In this document: positions 49,386 through 60,825 of the stretch, piece after piece
How the letters are laid out: each line of letters begins with the position of its first letter
Position numbering within the stretch: position 1 is the first letter of the stretch
Assembly: GCA_947579665.1 (NCBI GenBank)
Contig: OX388343.1
Span: forward strand, 91,492,254-91,556,253
Reading direction: 5' to 3'
Length of the DNA stretch: 64,000 bases
Source: Sympetrum striolatum
Lineage: Eukaryota > Arthropoda > Insecta > Odonata > Libellulidae
Made by a program: the position numbers and the translations under genes
The notes under the pieces: generated by a model
What the model was told of the DNA's origin: nothing
The model's input: the letters and a program-made list of their open reading frames with translations, nothing else
Database searches by the model: none

Positions 49386-52300
49386 ATATATTGTGTATGT
49401 TAATTAAATATTCATTTTCATGATTTTACTTCATTTATTTTAATCCTGTATTAAAGAAGTCTCATAATAAGATTATATTGCTTTTTGAATAAAGGAAATA
49501 TCAACTATATCCAAAAATGATTTTGCTTCAAAGATAAAATTCCGGTCTTAAAGGGTTAATTACCTCCTTTATCACAATGTTGCAACCGCAATACTCTTAC
49601 TTCATATCATTACATACACTGTGCTTCATACATACTCATGCATTCCCTCGTATTTTTTTAGTTAAACTTCTTCAGTTGCGAATGAGTTCCTGAGGAAAAA
49701 AACGTAGCTCTAAGAATGAAAAATAACTTGCAAGGCACGAAAAGTGAGGATTAGTATCTTGAGAAATGCTTACAAAATGATAACAAATGAGGAAAACGAT
49801 ATAACTGAATTGGATGTGAAGCTCAGAAGAAAATTCTTATTATATTAGTTATCGACCTCCAAATATTGAGTAGTCGTCCTTAAACAGAACAGGTTTAAGC
49901 GAGCGTGTTCAGTAAACAAGATAGAAAATTCCCACAACCTGTATTACCCGACTTAATTTCCGAATCATACTAAATACTCGAAAAAACAACAAGGAAATTT
50001 AAGGAAAAACTTCAAAAATATGGCAACAATTGTTTTGGCATGAGTGTAATGTTAATTAATGTTCGCAGCATTACGTTTTTTCGTGAAAGGATTTCATTCT
50101 GCCCAAATTTTAATACATTAATTAAGGCTTATATTTACGAATTGTATAACTACAGCATTAATAGGATTAGAAGAATTTCTAAGTAATTATTCGCTGAAGA
50201 AAAGCTTTTACGAGTTAAATAGTTTACGAATAAGGAGCAAGGATAGATAGGATAGAAGAAAACAATTATCATTGAGTTTACGAATATGTTTTTCGATTTC
50301 GATCAGTATTTTACATAGTTAACTTAGGCATCGAGGCCAACTAGAGTAAAGTATTAACTAATCGAGAAATTTCTATACGTAATTACTTCGAAAATTGCAA
50401 TAATTCACCAGTAATTTTAAACGAAATTGTAGCAAATTTCTTCATTAGCATTAAATTGCAATGACGCTACAACAAAGAAATGGTTGATGAAAATATTTGA
50501 ATGATGTAATCGGTATAAAAATAGTGTCTGAGAAACTTATCGAATGGTAGGATTGAATTAGCTCGTGGCTCCGTTTGATCGACATTAACCAATGCTAAAT
50601 TAACCATTCACCCAATGCGTCATCACAGTCACCAGCACGTTGCATCCTAGTAAAGAACCAAGAGAAAAGCGAAGTAAAACAGAAATAATTCAGTTTCTTT
50701 CGATTATTCATGCCTCTACCTGGTAAGAAGCAACTCCTTAATGACGGCCTGGAGAACGAGAGAACATGGAAAATAAAAATCCATCAGCGTCAGTAAGCAA
50801 TCAGGTGCATTTATTACATCCCGAGAAGAGATGCATTCTGGGATGCAAGATCGAGACTCTTAATGCGTTTGATTCATACTGAGTGCATTATTACACATCT
50901 CACCTTGAACTCGAATCTAACGAATGATAGAAGTAGAAAGAGTATTTCCCTTCCTCTCGTTTAAGAGCTTTTTATAACCCGTGATGCATGCTGGTAATGT
51001 CTTTTAACCTACGGCGGTTTAGATCTCATTTTTTTCTCTTTCCCACTTAGCGCTTCGATGGAAAGAGCTCAAGAGCACGTCATCTTCGTCGGAAATGTCT
51101 TCGGATTCACTGAGAGATCGCATCAAGAGTTGCAGAGGTCATATAATGAAACTTTGGCTTCCAAGATGCCTTTCAAGCTCCTTATTTTCGAAAGCTTGCG
51201 AATAACATACTTAAGTACAGCTAGGAAAAGCGGTACGAGCCTATGGAAATTGTTTAATATTGCTTTGAAATATTTCTCTGCCCATTTGGGTGGACTGAAA
51301 CGTTCCCTTTTCTCCGACCAAACTTTTATTTTACGGCAGTAACAAATTATCAAAATGACGTTTTCCATAGAAATTTTCCTCGTACATTCGTTCGTTCTGG
51401 CTATGGTAATAAAATTTTAAAAGATGTTGTTACTTTACTGCCCTTTCTATCTCATCTCTGAAAATTAAGTATACAGTAGGAATGGCATGCTATTTATGCT
51501 GCAGGCAGCCTTTCGCAGCTTCTTCATCTCCATACTCATGGTATGTTTTACAGCGTTGTATGATATTTCAAAATATCTCATTTCTTTGCTTTCCATGATT
51601 AGAAAGAGGTTCTTTCTAAAAAAATTAATAATCTAATAAAGAATAGGAATCTAATTAAGAATTTCTCAGATAGTGCCATAGTTTCTCTTTACATTAAGTG
51701 AAGAAATAATGCTTCTGGTTATAAACTTTACGTAAATCTGTAAATTTTCTTTATCATATATACTCGTATGATAAGCATTAATTGCACAAAGTGAAACCAT
51801 TTCCGGGTCTTAAACAACCTTATATCGGACTATATCTAGTTGAGACTAGTTTTCCTGTTCATTTGAGATGTAAATGGTGCTGAAATATAATAAAATTTAT
51901 TTGAAAAGAGAATGATGTTTTAAAATCCATACTATGAACATTCTCGAGCGAGTAATAAAAATCTGTATCGTAAATAATTTTCAGCCTTCATTCACATTAC
52001 TACAGATTATAAGAATTCATTGCTTCAATTCCTCCTTAATGAGAGAAACATTTGATATTTTACAGAGAATGACATGAAATGAAAGAAATTATTAGGTGAA
52101 AAATAAAAGAACCACACTGTCAGAAAAGTAATAATCCATACATAGGTGGAAACACTATCATATGCTCACTTTCAATCGAAAATATAAACATCATGTAAAT
52201 GCATAAATCATAAACTCGCTCTAAGTAGCTCATCTTAGAGGGAACGATTTATTCCTATCATTAAAGTTATCACAATCGTAGATAATTACCGATTTCTGGA

Positions 52301-53046
52301 AAAAAGGAGGTACTTACATCAAGAAATTTAAGTATTAATTCAACAAAAATACTTCGTAAAAATTAAAGAATGAAACACCCGTTGTATGTACTTGTATGAA
52401 ATGCGATCGCACGTGGAGATAATCTGAGGAAAACTTAACGCGTGGAGCCGTTTAATCTTTCGTCGATATTATCTAATTGCTGCAGGAGGAAAAATGTATC
52501 ACCTTAAACAACTTCATGCTGAACAGGTGAATACGTTTTACAATCGTTCAAGGCCCAAAGATAATTAAAATGCCCTTCCAACCGCTTCGTAGCAAATACA
52601 CTTCCGTTAACAAAAAACTCTGATGCATACAGTATAATTAGGCACTATATTTAACTTAACAAGAATATCCCGTTCGGAAATATGTTGAATGAAGGTAATT
52701 TGTCGATTTGAATAATTGCTGCTTAAGAAAATAAATAGTACTGGTATGTAGCATTATCTTTGAGAAAAGAGTAAATCCGGTTGTATATACAACTATGAAA
52801 CTATGTTTCAGGTCTATTAAACGACTAGCTCTATTTAAACGACGAATAATTTATTGTGGCCGATCAAAAGCTTTTGGGGTTGATTTGAGTTGTTCTGTGA
52901 TTACTATTTTCAATTATTTTTTAATTTACTCGTCATACATTTTTCTTAGTTTTCTCTGTGAAGTTCTCAGCGCAAAGGTTGGTTGGATCCTCAACACATA
53001 CGCCTTAAAAGTTCTGAAGATTTGACGAAGCTGGCTAGGAAATATG
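49386..53046. other. No confirmed gene
   Basis: AT-rich DNA with a slightly CpG-richer patch at 50960-51340, where frames of 94 (plus) and 81 (minus) codons overlap. No domain is recognised. Frames at 52795-53228 are likewise unsupported. Confidence 0.45.
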
Positions 53047-53093
53047 ATGCAAAATGAAGGAAATAAGTACCAATTATTTCCTTCATTTTGCAT
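53047..53093. repeat. Perfect 20-bp hairpin
   Basis: ATGCAAAATGAAGGAAATAA (53047-53066) and its exact complement (53074-53093) surround a 7-base loop. Pairing continues outward with mismatches (GGAAATATG against ATGGATTTCC). The size approaches that of a short pre-miRNA stem, but no homology to a known miRNA is claimed. Confidence 0.85.
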
Positions 53094-53827
53094 GATGGAT
53101 TTCCACCATATCTCGCCAGATTCTGTGAATTTTATATAGGAAATATGAGATGAGAGGTTTTCATCTCTCTCTTTTTTGACTCCAACAGAAAGAAAATTAG
53201 AGGAAAAATTCCACAGCATTAAGCACAATGGCTATGTGGATACTGTTTTTCGTAGCAGTAAATAATGGATGATCAAACTGAATTCAAATATTTATACGTC
53301 AAGGACACAGCTATTATTGTCTCAGCTATGAGAAAGACTGACAACATAAAATATATTGGAATATCTTATGGAAAATGGTACTAAAAGTCAGCAAGGTAAG
53401 ATGCTGAAATTTAATGGTGAAAGAGTGAGTTATTTGCCAAAAAACTGGGAGGTGTATTTTTATGAATAGAAAATTTCAAGAGCTATATGGTGATGCACAT
53501 GTATGTTGCCGTTGCCTAACTCCGATGTTTAAATGTAAATTTAGCATAAACAAAGGCCTACTGACTGGAGTGATTGGATTAGTGTTATATTTTAGAGCAA
53601 GAAATTTGTCCTATCAATCTCAAATAAATCTGAGTTTCACCAATGACCTTACATGTATTCCCTTCCAAGTTTAAGATGCTATTCTCTCTATCCAGTACCA
53701 AAAATAAGTAAAAGGTGTTATATTTATCCATAAATGATAGCTGAAACTTAGTTGTATTATTCCTATTTTGTCTTTTATTGATATTTGAAATATATCTAAT
53801 TGTATGTTCCACCAATTTTATGATACA
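53094..53827. other. No recognisable feature
   Basis: AT-rich DNA with opposed 70-76 codon frames and no recognised domain. Confidence 0.5.
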
Positions 53828-54007
53828 AAAAGTATTAAAATATACAAATCATATCCTTCAGCAATGTAATATAATGTAGTATAAAGTAATGTAATATAAT
53901 GCAATATAAAGTAGTATAATGTATTGTAATATAAATATAAAATTAGTATAATGTAATGTAATATAAAGTATTAAAATATACAAATCATATCCTTCAGCAA
54001 TGTAATA
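53828..54007. repeat. 137-bp duplication with AT-rich minisatellite core
   Basis: A 43-bp segment (AAAGTATTAAAATATAC, CAAATCATATCCTTCAGCA) occurs at 53828 and again at 53965. Irregular GTAATATAATG / TAGTATAAAG units fill the space between. The minus frame at 53858-54160 is partly a Tyr/Ile/Leu-rich translation of this repeat. Confidence 0.85.
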
Positions 54008-56191
54008 AAGTACTTTGAGCGGTGTACGGACGAAATCTTCAGCGACATTTCGTTTCCGACTGAAATCATCCATTGCTCTTATCTTCAGTAAACGCCGCCC
54101 CCCATATCTCAACGTCTGCGAGCACAATGTGTGTTTAAACAGCCTCCCGCAGCATTCCATAACAACCTTATTTATGTTCCTCTAAACGGATCTTATCAGC
54201 TGCTATCTTTACACACACTTCTAGGATTCGGGCCAACTTTCAGATAAAAGCCTATACCCATAAAAGGGTCCAAATATAAGACTTCTTCTTATCTTCTCCT
54301 TCTTCAGATCAAGCATTCGTGCCCCTCCTTAATCACTTTATGCTCTTAAATGTTTTCGACTCTCACATCTGAATCAACATCGAGTTCGCAATGCGGAGTG
54401 CAGTCATGTCGATTTTACCCAGAATTCCTTTGCGCTAAATTATGACGTCGAATTAAGAATCTTCGTTCATACATAATTCTTTCTGTAAAGAAACGTATGT
54501 TTCACAGAAAAGGTATCATATTTGAAATTGTGTTAAACAATATAATTACATGATGAGTTTTGAATGGCCGACTTTTAGCCTTAATTTGTCTTTCGTACAT
54601 TTAATTTACTCGTAAGAGTCAAATATACTCAGCTCATGACTAAAAGTCAAATATGACATACGATTTTATTCCCGAATGATCGGTTGACGATATAGTAATT
54701 TTTGACACTGCAACGATAGTGAACACTAAAAGAAATGACTGCAGAGGGTGATTGTGGTTTTTTTGGAAGTCATCACGAAATGAAATTTTGCAAACACTTT
54801 CATTCTTTTTGTTCAATTTTTTCTTTGAAAATGAAATAAATCCACTATGAATCGAAAGTCTTACTCGATCAAAAATTCGCAATCCTCATTTTAGCTTTAA
54901 AATAATGTCAGTCAGTAATTTTAAGTAATAGATTCGACATATACATAATCGCGAATCTGCGTTAACGTGTTTCTTCATTATCAAAATTAGAGGGATACTT
55001 TAGCGGTAAAAAAATGTGATTTATCATAGATGGAATGCAATGTCTTCTAAAATGTATTGCTTCTAACTTAACATCCTTCAAAACCAAATGTAAGATCATG
55101 AACAGAAAAAGATGTGAGTGAGGAACAGACTATTTGTAATGGCTCTCTCGGCGCCTAAATTTATAACCAATCCACCTGTTTCCAGTCTTTGACGAAGAAT
55201 TTGCGAGGAGAAAATCTATTCTTTACCAAGGTTTCAAAAGTGAAGATATCTCAAGTGAATTACAGTTTAAAATAAGCGATTTAAAATAAACGAAAACAAA
55301 AATGATGATAAATTACTGAATTGAACGATATCGGAGAAAATTGTATTGTATAACTACTAAATGAGAGGAAATGGTGAGTAACAGAAGGAATGCTCGAATC
55401 TTCTTTGTAAGAAAAGGAAAAACTGTAATGTTCATAACTCCACTGATAGAAAAAACTGCCAGCGATACAGAAAATATAGAAAAATTCGAAATTCACCCAT
55501 TAACAAGTGCAACTGTACATAGTTGAGATTCTCAAATCCACTGAATGAGAAGAAACTACTGAAGAAGTCAGTGTCGTTGTCATTGGTATGGGCTGGTCTT
55601 TTATAAATATTAGGTTTGTCCTCATTCTCCATGTTTGCGCATTTGAATGTAAATTCAAGCAATTCTTAAAGGCATGAATACCCAATTCATTCCTTCCTGC
55701 TCGTTTTTTAAATATTTGACACAATCCGTATTAAACTACAAGATAACAAGGACACATACATACATAACAAGGTTAACACCTTGATATGTATATGTTAATA
55801 ACTTTGGTAATAAAATATACGCGATCGAGATCTATCCGTACAATCATCCTGATCTGCCCATTTCATTAATTGAATATTATTTTTCAAACTGCAGTAGACA
55901 TATTACAACAGAAAAAGGAAAGTAGTGAAATAAAATACGTCATAAAAAATTAAAACATCATCATTAGTAAAATAAAATCATCATCAAAACCACATCACTT
56001 ATTCAATACTTAAGCCTTCAATACCTACAAATGGTAGCACTACAAACCAGTCAAGGTTAATCCAGGTGAAATACATATATTGGAAACACAGAACATACAT
56101 GACACATATATAGTAAAAACAGCATAACATATAAGACTAAAAAAAAAATAAATAAATACTTTGCTATAGTATTCTTCGTCATATACTTAAT
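54008..56191. other. No recognisable gene
   Basis: AT-rich DNA with minus frames at 54640-54882 and 55281-55724 lacking recognised domains. A small palindrome, AAGGTTAACACCTT, lies near 55769. Confidence 0.5.
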
Positions 56192-56240
56192 TCAAGTACT
56201 GTAACGTTACTGTACTGAAACGTTACTGTACAGTACTTGA
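56192..56240. repeat. 12-bp inverted repeat around GTACTG units
   Basis: TCAAGTACTGTA (56192-56203) is answered by TACAGTACTTGA (56229-56240). The loop repeats ACGTTACTGTA twice. Likely a local sequence-born structure. Confidence 0.75.
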
Positions 56241-56399
56241 TTACATTTCATGTAATGATGTCATCCAAATGTCCGACAAGGAGATGAATGTATTTCAGAA
56301 TAGGATGTGCGCTTATTATTCATCACTGTCTTTTATAGAAGCATTTTTAACAAATATTTCATTTTTCCGTTCTTTCGAGAAGCGAAGATAATACTTAAT

Positions 56400-56665
56400 T
56401 AAAAAAGACAATACGCGTGTGGCCTCGTTGGGCAACTCATTCCGTGTCCAAACTTGGCCCAAAGATTTTATCGCCGCGTGTTCGGCCGTCGGAACGCTCT
56501 GTCATCATTAAAAAGTGTTTGTTTGAACGTTTCCACGGAAGCATTTTTCGTCCGTTTGTCTGTCTATCGAGCGAGAGGTTCTTCTTTGCATCGATTTGTT
56601 AAAAGGTGGCGTTCTCCGATAGAATCGCAGAAGGGCTATCTGATCATCCACCGGCCTTTATTTCA
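56400..56665. other. CpG-rich unique block
   Basis: CpG-rich DNA (ATACGCGTGTGG, CGCCGCGTGTTCGGCCGTCG). Overlapping plus frames at 56417-56720 show no recognisable domain. Confidence 0.35.
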
Positions 56666-57079
56666 CGCGATTACTATACTCCTAAACTTAAGAAGAGATT
56701 CTCTAAATACAGAAACGTAAATAAGTTCAGGGAGTAGAGCATCATATAGAGATTAGCGAAGTGATTGATTTTTTCATCTGAAAATTGATGTTTTTTTCCA
56801 TGGAAGAGTCGAGCGAACTGATTTAGCACTCTGATTCTAAAGTATTTACTTCTAGGGATCAAATTATTTATGTTTGAATGGAAATTTTCCAGAACAAAAT
56901 TAATAGCTCAATTATTACGCCCGGCTCTGAGAAGTTTATTTCTACGTTGTATGAAGAAATGAATCCGAATATGGGTGAACCTAGAGCCTATGGAAAATCT
57001 TTATTATTAAATACATCATGCTTTGAAGGTCCAGTGAAATATTTAAAATTCGATGTTTTCAATCATGAAATCATGAACG
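56666..57079. other. No recognisable feature
   Basis: AT-rich DNA. A 70-codon plus frame (56878-57090) has no recognised domain and its end runs into the SINE tail. Confidence 0.45.
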
Positions 57080-57270
57080 TATTTATTTAATTAATTAATG
57101 TATTTATTTAATTTCTTTAACGGAAACAGGAGGCCCTAATAATATCCGTTTTGATATATTGTACAAACACAAACACGCAACAAACACAGACGACGATGAT
57201 TCGAACCTGGGGCCTTGGCGTTGGAGCGCTAGCATGGTGACATGCTAACCACTCCACCACCGTAGCCGGT
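57080..57270 (-). mobile_element. tRNA-derived SINE, second family
   Basis: On the minus strand the element starts CCGGCTACGGTGG. It has an A box (TGGAGTGGTTAGCATG), an anticodon-arm remnant and a B box (GGTTCGAATC near 57207), then a body ending TTTCCGTTAAAG and an AAATTAAATAAATAC-type tail. A/B box spacing fits a tRNA-derived Pol III promoter. Neither body nor tail matches the ACT-tailed family, so this is a separate SINE. A target-site duplication is not clear. Confidence 0.8.
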
Positions 57271-58191
57271 AAAATTCTCAATCACATTTAAGCCATTGTA
57301 TAAATGAAAGGACAATGCCAATAATGAAAACGTCTTAGTTAAGAGAAGAATCAAACCAAAAAATTATGTCTCAAAGTCTTTCATAGCCCTTGATCCATCA
57401 AACTTTCATTTTAATATGAAAAATGATGTGTAATAACATAAGCTACCCTGAGGTGCTGATATGAGACAAAAATTAAAAGTAACGTACGATAGCCTAAAAT
57501 ATTCCTGATCGGGTTACAGTTATGTTATATTTTAGCTGCAGTGCTCCATATAGTGATTGGTGAGATAAATTCAGCGAAATAATGATGTTGTGCCTTATAC
57601 CTACGTTATCTTGAGAAGGTAAGGAGACTACTCTATCCCGGAAACTATAAATAGGTTTAATTTCTAGAATACAGCCACTGCACAGGGATAGCACTAGCCT
57701 TGTTAAATTGGCATTCGTTACCATTACTGTGTGAAGGCACCAGTTGATGGCCACATGGAAATAAATCAAAATGCGGGACGGAAATACTCTTATAGGCTTT
57801 CAGCAGTTATCTGGGTTGGCCTTAGAAATGAACTGGTTTAAGTAGTTGCGATCAGCCCCAGTATCTCTACATGATACACCACTTCTTCGAATGAGGATAA
57901 TTAAGCGATACTTACAGGGGCACAAATAATAATGAATTCGAATAATTATCACCCACGAAATCACACGAAACGGAATGAGATCAAAAACGTTTCATTCAGC
58001 CTTTAGTCATTCAGACATCGATAATATGTCAATGTTAATTATGGTAGTGCGTGAAAACTGTATTTTACGGTTTGAAATGAGATACATAATTTTCAAGTAT
58101 ACTTATACAAAATAATATGTCCGCTTCCTTCTGATGAATTTCTGAGGTTGATTCAATTGGAGCCAAGTAGAAGGCGTTTAACATTTCTTCA
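57271..58191. other. No recognisable gene
   Basis: AT-rich DNA. A 91-codon minus frame (57494-57769) has no recognised domain. Confidence 0.5.
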
Positions 58192-58328
58192 GTTTAATTT
58201 AATAGCCGACCGGTTTCAGCTACTGATCGTCATCAGATAAAACAAGGCGGTGCAATTCTGAGCGTAATTATACCTCAACTGATGAGGGCAGCTTGTCGTC
58301 GAACCGGTTGGTTGTTAAATAAAATTAT
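58192..58328. mobile_element. Foldback with degenerate hammerhead-like motifs
   Basis: The left arm (58192-58236) read on the minus strand gives CTGATGACGATC, then GAAACCGGTC and GGCTATTAAATT. The right arm (58279-58328) on the plus strand gives CTGATGA (58279-58285), a decayed stem II, GAACCGGTT and GGTTGTTAAATAAAATT. The layout (core, one extra base, short stem, GAAACCGGTC) equals that at 38.7 kb with different bases. The right copy has lost one A of GAAA, so cleavage there is unlikely. It probably consists of inverted ends of a Penelope-like or related element. Confidence 0.55.
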
Positions 58329-58389
58329 CAAACTATTCCAAGTTTAACTCATTTTAATCTACAATGCCTTTCTCCAAACTATGCGGATT

Positions 58390-58494
58390 CTTTTTTCAAG
58401 GGTAAGCATGTTCAGCATTGTACCGATTCATTTTTCCTTTTGAGGCAACATGTGATTGGCTATGTCTATGTATGCTGATGCCTGCAATCCGCCT
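58390..58494 (-). mobile_element. LINE 3' UTR beside the RT remnant
   Basis: The sequence follows the RT pseudogene on the minus strand. A stem CGCC/GGCG with loop AAAA spans about 58492-58503 at its start. The 3' end is not defined by a clear tail, so the boundary is approximate. Confidence 0.45.
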
Positions 58495-58925
58495 TTTGGC
58501 GTATGGAAGGTGGTGCGACCACCTTCTATCATCCTAATCGATTGCTTTCGCGTATCATTCGCGCAAAAAATTAATTCTTGAAAGTATTCGTTCTAGCACA
58601 TGTTTCTCTAATCTTCTCCGTCGTATCATCTGTCTAGGCCTATATAACACGGAGGTCGAATTATGTCGGTTACAACTTCTTAGAACATAATTTTTCGGAA
58701 CTTATCTAGCAAGTTTATCCTTTGAATTAGTCTTCTATCTTCTAATGATTCCCATCCCGCGTCCTGTATCATCTGAGTAACACTCACTGTTTTATCGTTG
58801 CAATTCTTTACAAGTCGTATCGCCTTTCGTTGTATCATTTCTAACTCTCGAATAGGACACTTGTCGGCAGGGTCCCATACACAATATGCATACTCATTAA
58901 CGCTACATTAAACACTACGTGCATA
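58495..58925 (-). pseudogene. Non-LTR retrotransposon RT, C-terminal remnant (second LINE)
   Basis: Minus-strand translation gives NEYAYCVWDPADKCPIRELE, IQRKAIRLVKN and VSVTQMIQDAGWESLEDRR. After a stop and a frame change it gives KIRETCARTNTFKN and FFARMIRESNRLG. This order (LEYAxxVWDP, then ExxQRRAxRFV, then WExLxxRR, then FxxSFFPRTIRxWNxL) is the classic C-terminus of CR1/L2/jockey-type LINE polyproteins. Stops and at least one frameshift break it, so it is older than the copy at 24.4 kb, and it is a different family. A hairpin GAAGGTGGT/ACCACCTTC with a 3-base loop (58506-58526) follows the coding end. The 5' side is truncated. Confidence 0.88.
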
Positions 58926-58928
58926 CGC

Positions 58929-60239
58929 ATCGGTGGTGCGCTCCCTTTCATTTTATTCCCACTTCATTTTGCTAGATTTTGTTTAAAATAACTAGAAAGA
59001 ACAAAAATACCTCTTTACCGAAATTAAACTTTTCTTCCGAGCAAGATATTGAATTTCATGAAAAGGAAGAACTTAAAATTCCACTTGGCACCTCCTGGGA
59101 GAGATGCGGTGAGGCGGTTGCCTCGCTGATTCACCCGTTGGCACAGTCCTAATCAAATAAATAGCATTAATAGCTTAGAGTTCTACTGCGTGTACCGTGG
59201 CAGTGAATTTCATGATGTACAAATATTGTGCTTTGCAGGATTGAAATTATAATTTCCCACGATAAGGTAATTCATTTTTCACGAACCCATTGAAAATTTC
59301 AAATTAATTTAGGAGAATAAAAATCAGAAAATGAGCTTCCTTGTCAAATGAATTTGCTTCAAAATAACTGATAACTGAAGATAAGGGGCTTGGGTAGTGT
59401 GGTAATTATCGAAGCGCATTATTGTTGCAACTTTGTTTGAAAAATCCTGTATTTTTAATATATCCTCTGAATCTTGCGTCCTATTTATAACGTAATCAAT
59501 GAATCGCCAAGAAAAAGGAATGTATAGGTTGAAAATAAAATATTTATTAAGACTTCACATTCTTAACTTCTCCAATATGAAATGTTTTTAAAAGCAAATG
59601 CTATAATATTTTCTTTCTTTTAAGTAAAGCTTTTGTCTGAAGAATTAAAAGTTAATTTAGCTAAGCTAAAGACTGATTTAGACTAATGAATATTAGCTTA
59701 AGAAAGAGAACTTTACGGATGACACTTTCCTATTGTTTAATAAATTAATGTAGGAGAGATTCAAAGAAAAGATTTTATTTATACACATTTATTTTGTTGC
59801 CACCATGAGACTAAGAAGGGGGTATTCACTTTTATCAAATTCGGCCCTGTAACAGTGAGAGGATCTATATTTCACTAAGTTAATGAGCGTTATTTAGTGA
59901 TACGAGAAATGAATTTCTCATTGATACTAAGTCTGCTATGCTCTGTAATCCGGATGATTAATCGCGTATCAGTAGTACATACGATACGCACAATGGAAGT
60001 ATATCCGCTAAATTATCAAGCGTTTCTTTGATTATTAATTTTATTTTTGATAATTCATATAAAATGTCTCTCCCCTCGTGTTTTTGCAGATGCAAGGGGT
60101 TAGCATCTCTATAAGCATTTGAAATGTTTTAACATGGTATAGTTACATTTTATTCACGCTAGACTTAGCAGTAAGCTAGGTGTCCAGGTATCAGTACAAG
60201 CTGCAGTATCTACGTATGGAACGCATGCATTGTGTTTAG
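58929..60239. other. No recognisable feature
   Basis: AT-rich DNA without frames of note and no repeats that I can align. Confidence 0.5.
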
Positions 60240-60348
60240 GGAACGAATCGTAATATCAAAATTATTTCCGGGACTCGAACCTAAGTCTCCCACTTATCGT
60301 GTGAATTAGCTGCAATAACAGCTTAATCGAGCTTTCGATTCGGGAGCT
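60240..60348 (-). mobile_element. tRNA-derived SINE-like copy, third type
   Basis: On the minus strand GCTCCCG (near 60346) starts a tRNA-like head. Downstream, GGTTCGAGTCCCGG (60268-60281) is a good B box with T-arm pairing. The A-box region (AAGCTCGATTAAGCTG) is degraded. The body does not match the other two SINE types. It may be an old SINE or a tRNA pseudogene. Confidence 0.5.
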
Positions 60349-60646
60349 ATTGTTTGGAAATTCTGAGTTTGACTATTAAAATGACACAACTCCTTTACGT
60401 TACGTTAAGTTAGTCATCCAAAAATATCCGTACCACCAGTTACAATAGTTTTTCTTGACGGTTAACAATTTCTCGAAATAAACCCGTTTTCATTTATCAT
60501 CAGTAGCTCATGGATACTTTTATCCTTAGATAATTTGGTATAATGCAGATAATTTGATTACCAATCGAAAAGGCGCAACGTGAATGTTTCAATAGCCGCA
60601 GAAGAATTTCATATGAAGAAGGAACTGATGCTTTCCCGGTGAATGC
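60349..60646. other. No recognisable feature
   Basis: AT-rich DNA between a SINE-like copy and a foldback. Confidence 0.5.
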
Positions 60647-60825
60647 TGCTCAGAAAGTTCTCTTGGGTTAACAACCGGGTAATGTTGGATGAAACCGACG
60701 TTTCGGCAACAACCTCTGCTGCCGTTTCAAGGACGAATCCTTGAAAATGGCAGCAGAGGTTGTTACCGAAACGTCGGATTCATCCAACATTACCCAGTTG
60801 TTAATCCAAGAGAACTTCCTGAGCA
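60647..60825. mobile_element. Near-perfect 87-bp foldback with CGAAACGTCGG core
   Basis: Arms 60647-60733 and 60738-60825 are inverse copies with only a handful of differences, closed by a 4-base loop CGAA. Each arm runs from TGCTCAG through TTCTCTTGG, ACAACYGGGTAATGTTGGAT and CCGACGTTTCGG to GCAGCAGAGG. The inner part, read outward, is AATGGCAGCAGAGG then CGAAACGTCGG. GGCA/TGCC or GGTA/TACC could form a stem before CGAAAC, echoing the hammerhead-like motifs, but the CTGATGA part reads TTGAAAA. Its transcript would be a long hairpin and a Dicer substrate. Confidence 0.8.

Noticed and set aside
53858..54160. 100-codon minus frame rich in Tyr/Ile/Leu
   Set aside because: Its C-terminal half is translation of the AT-rich minisatellite.
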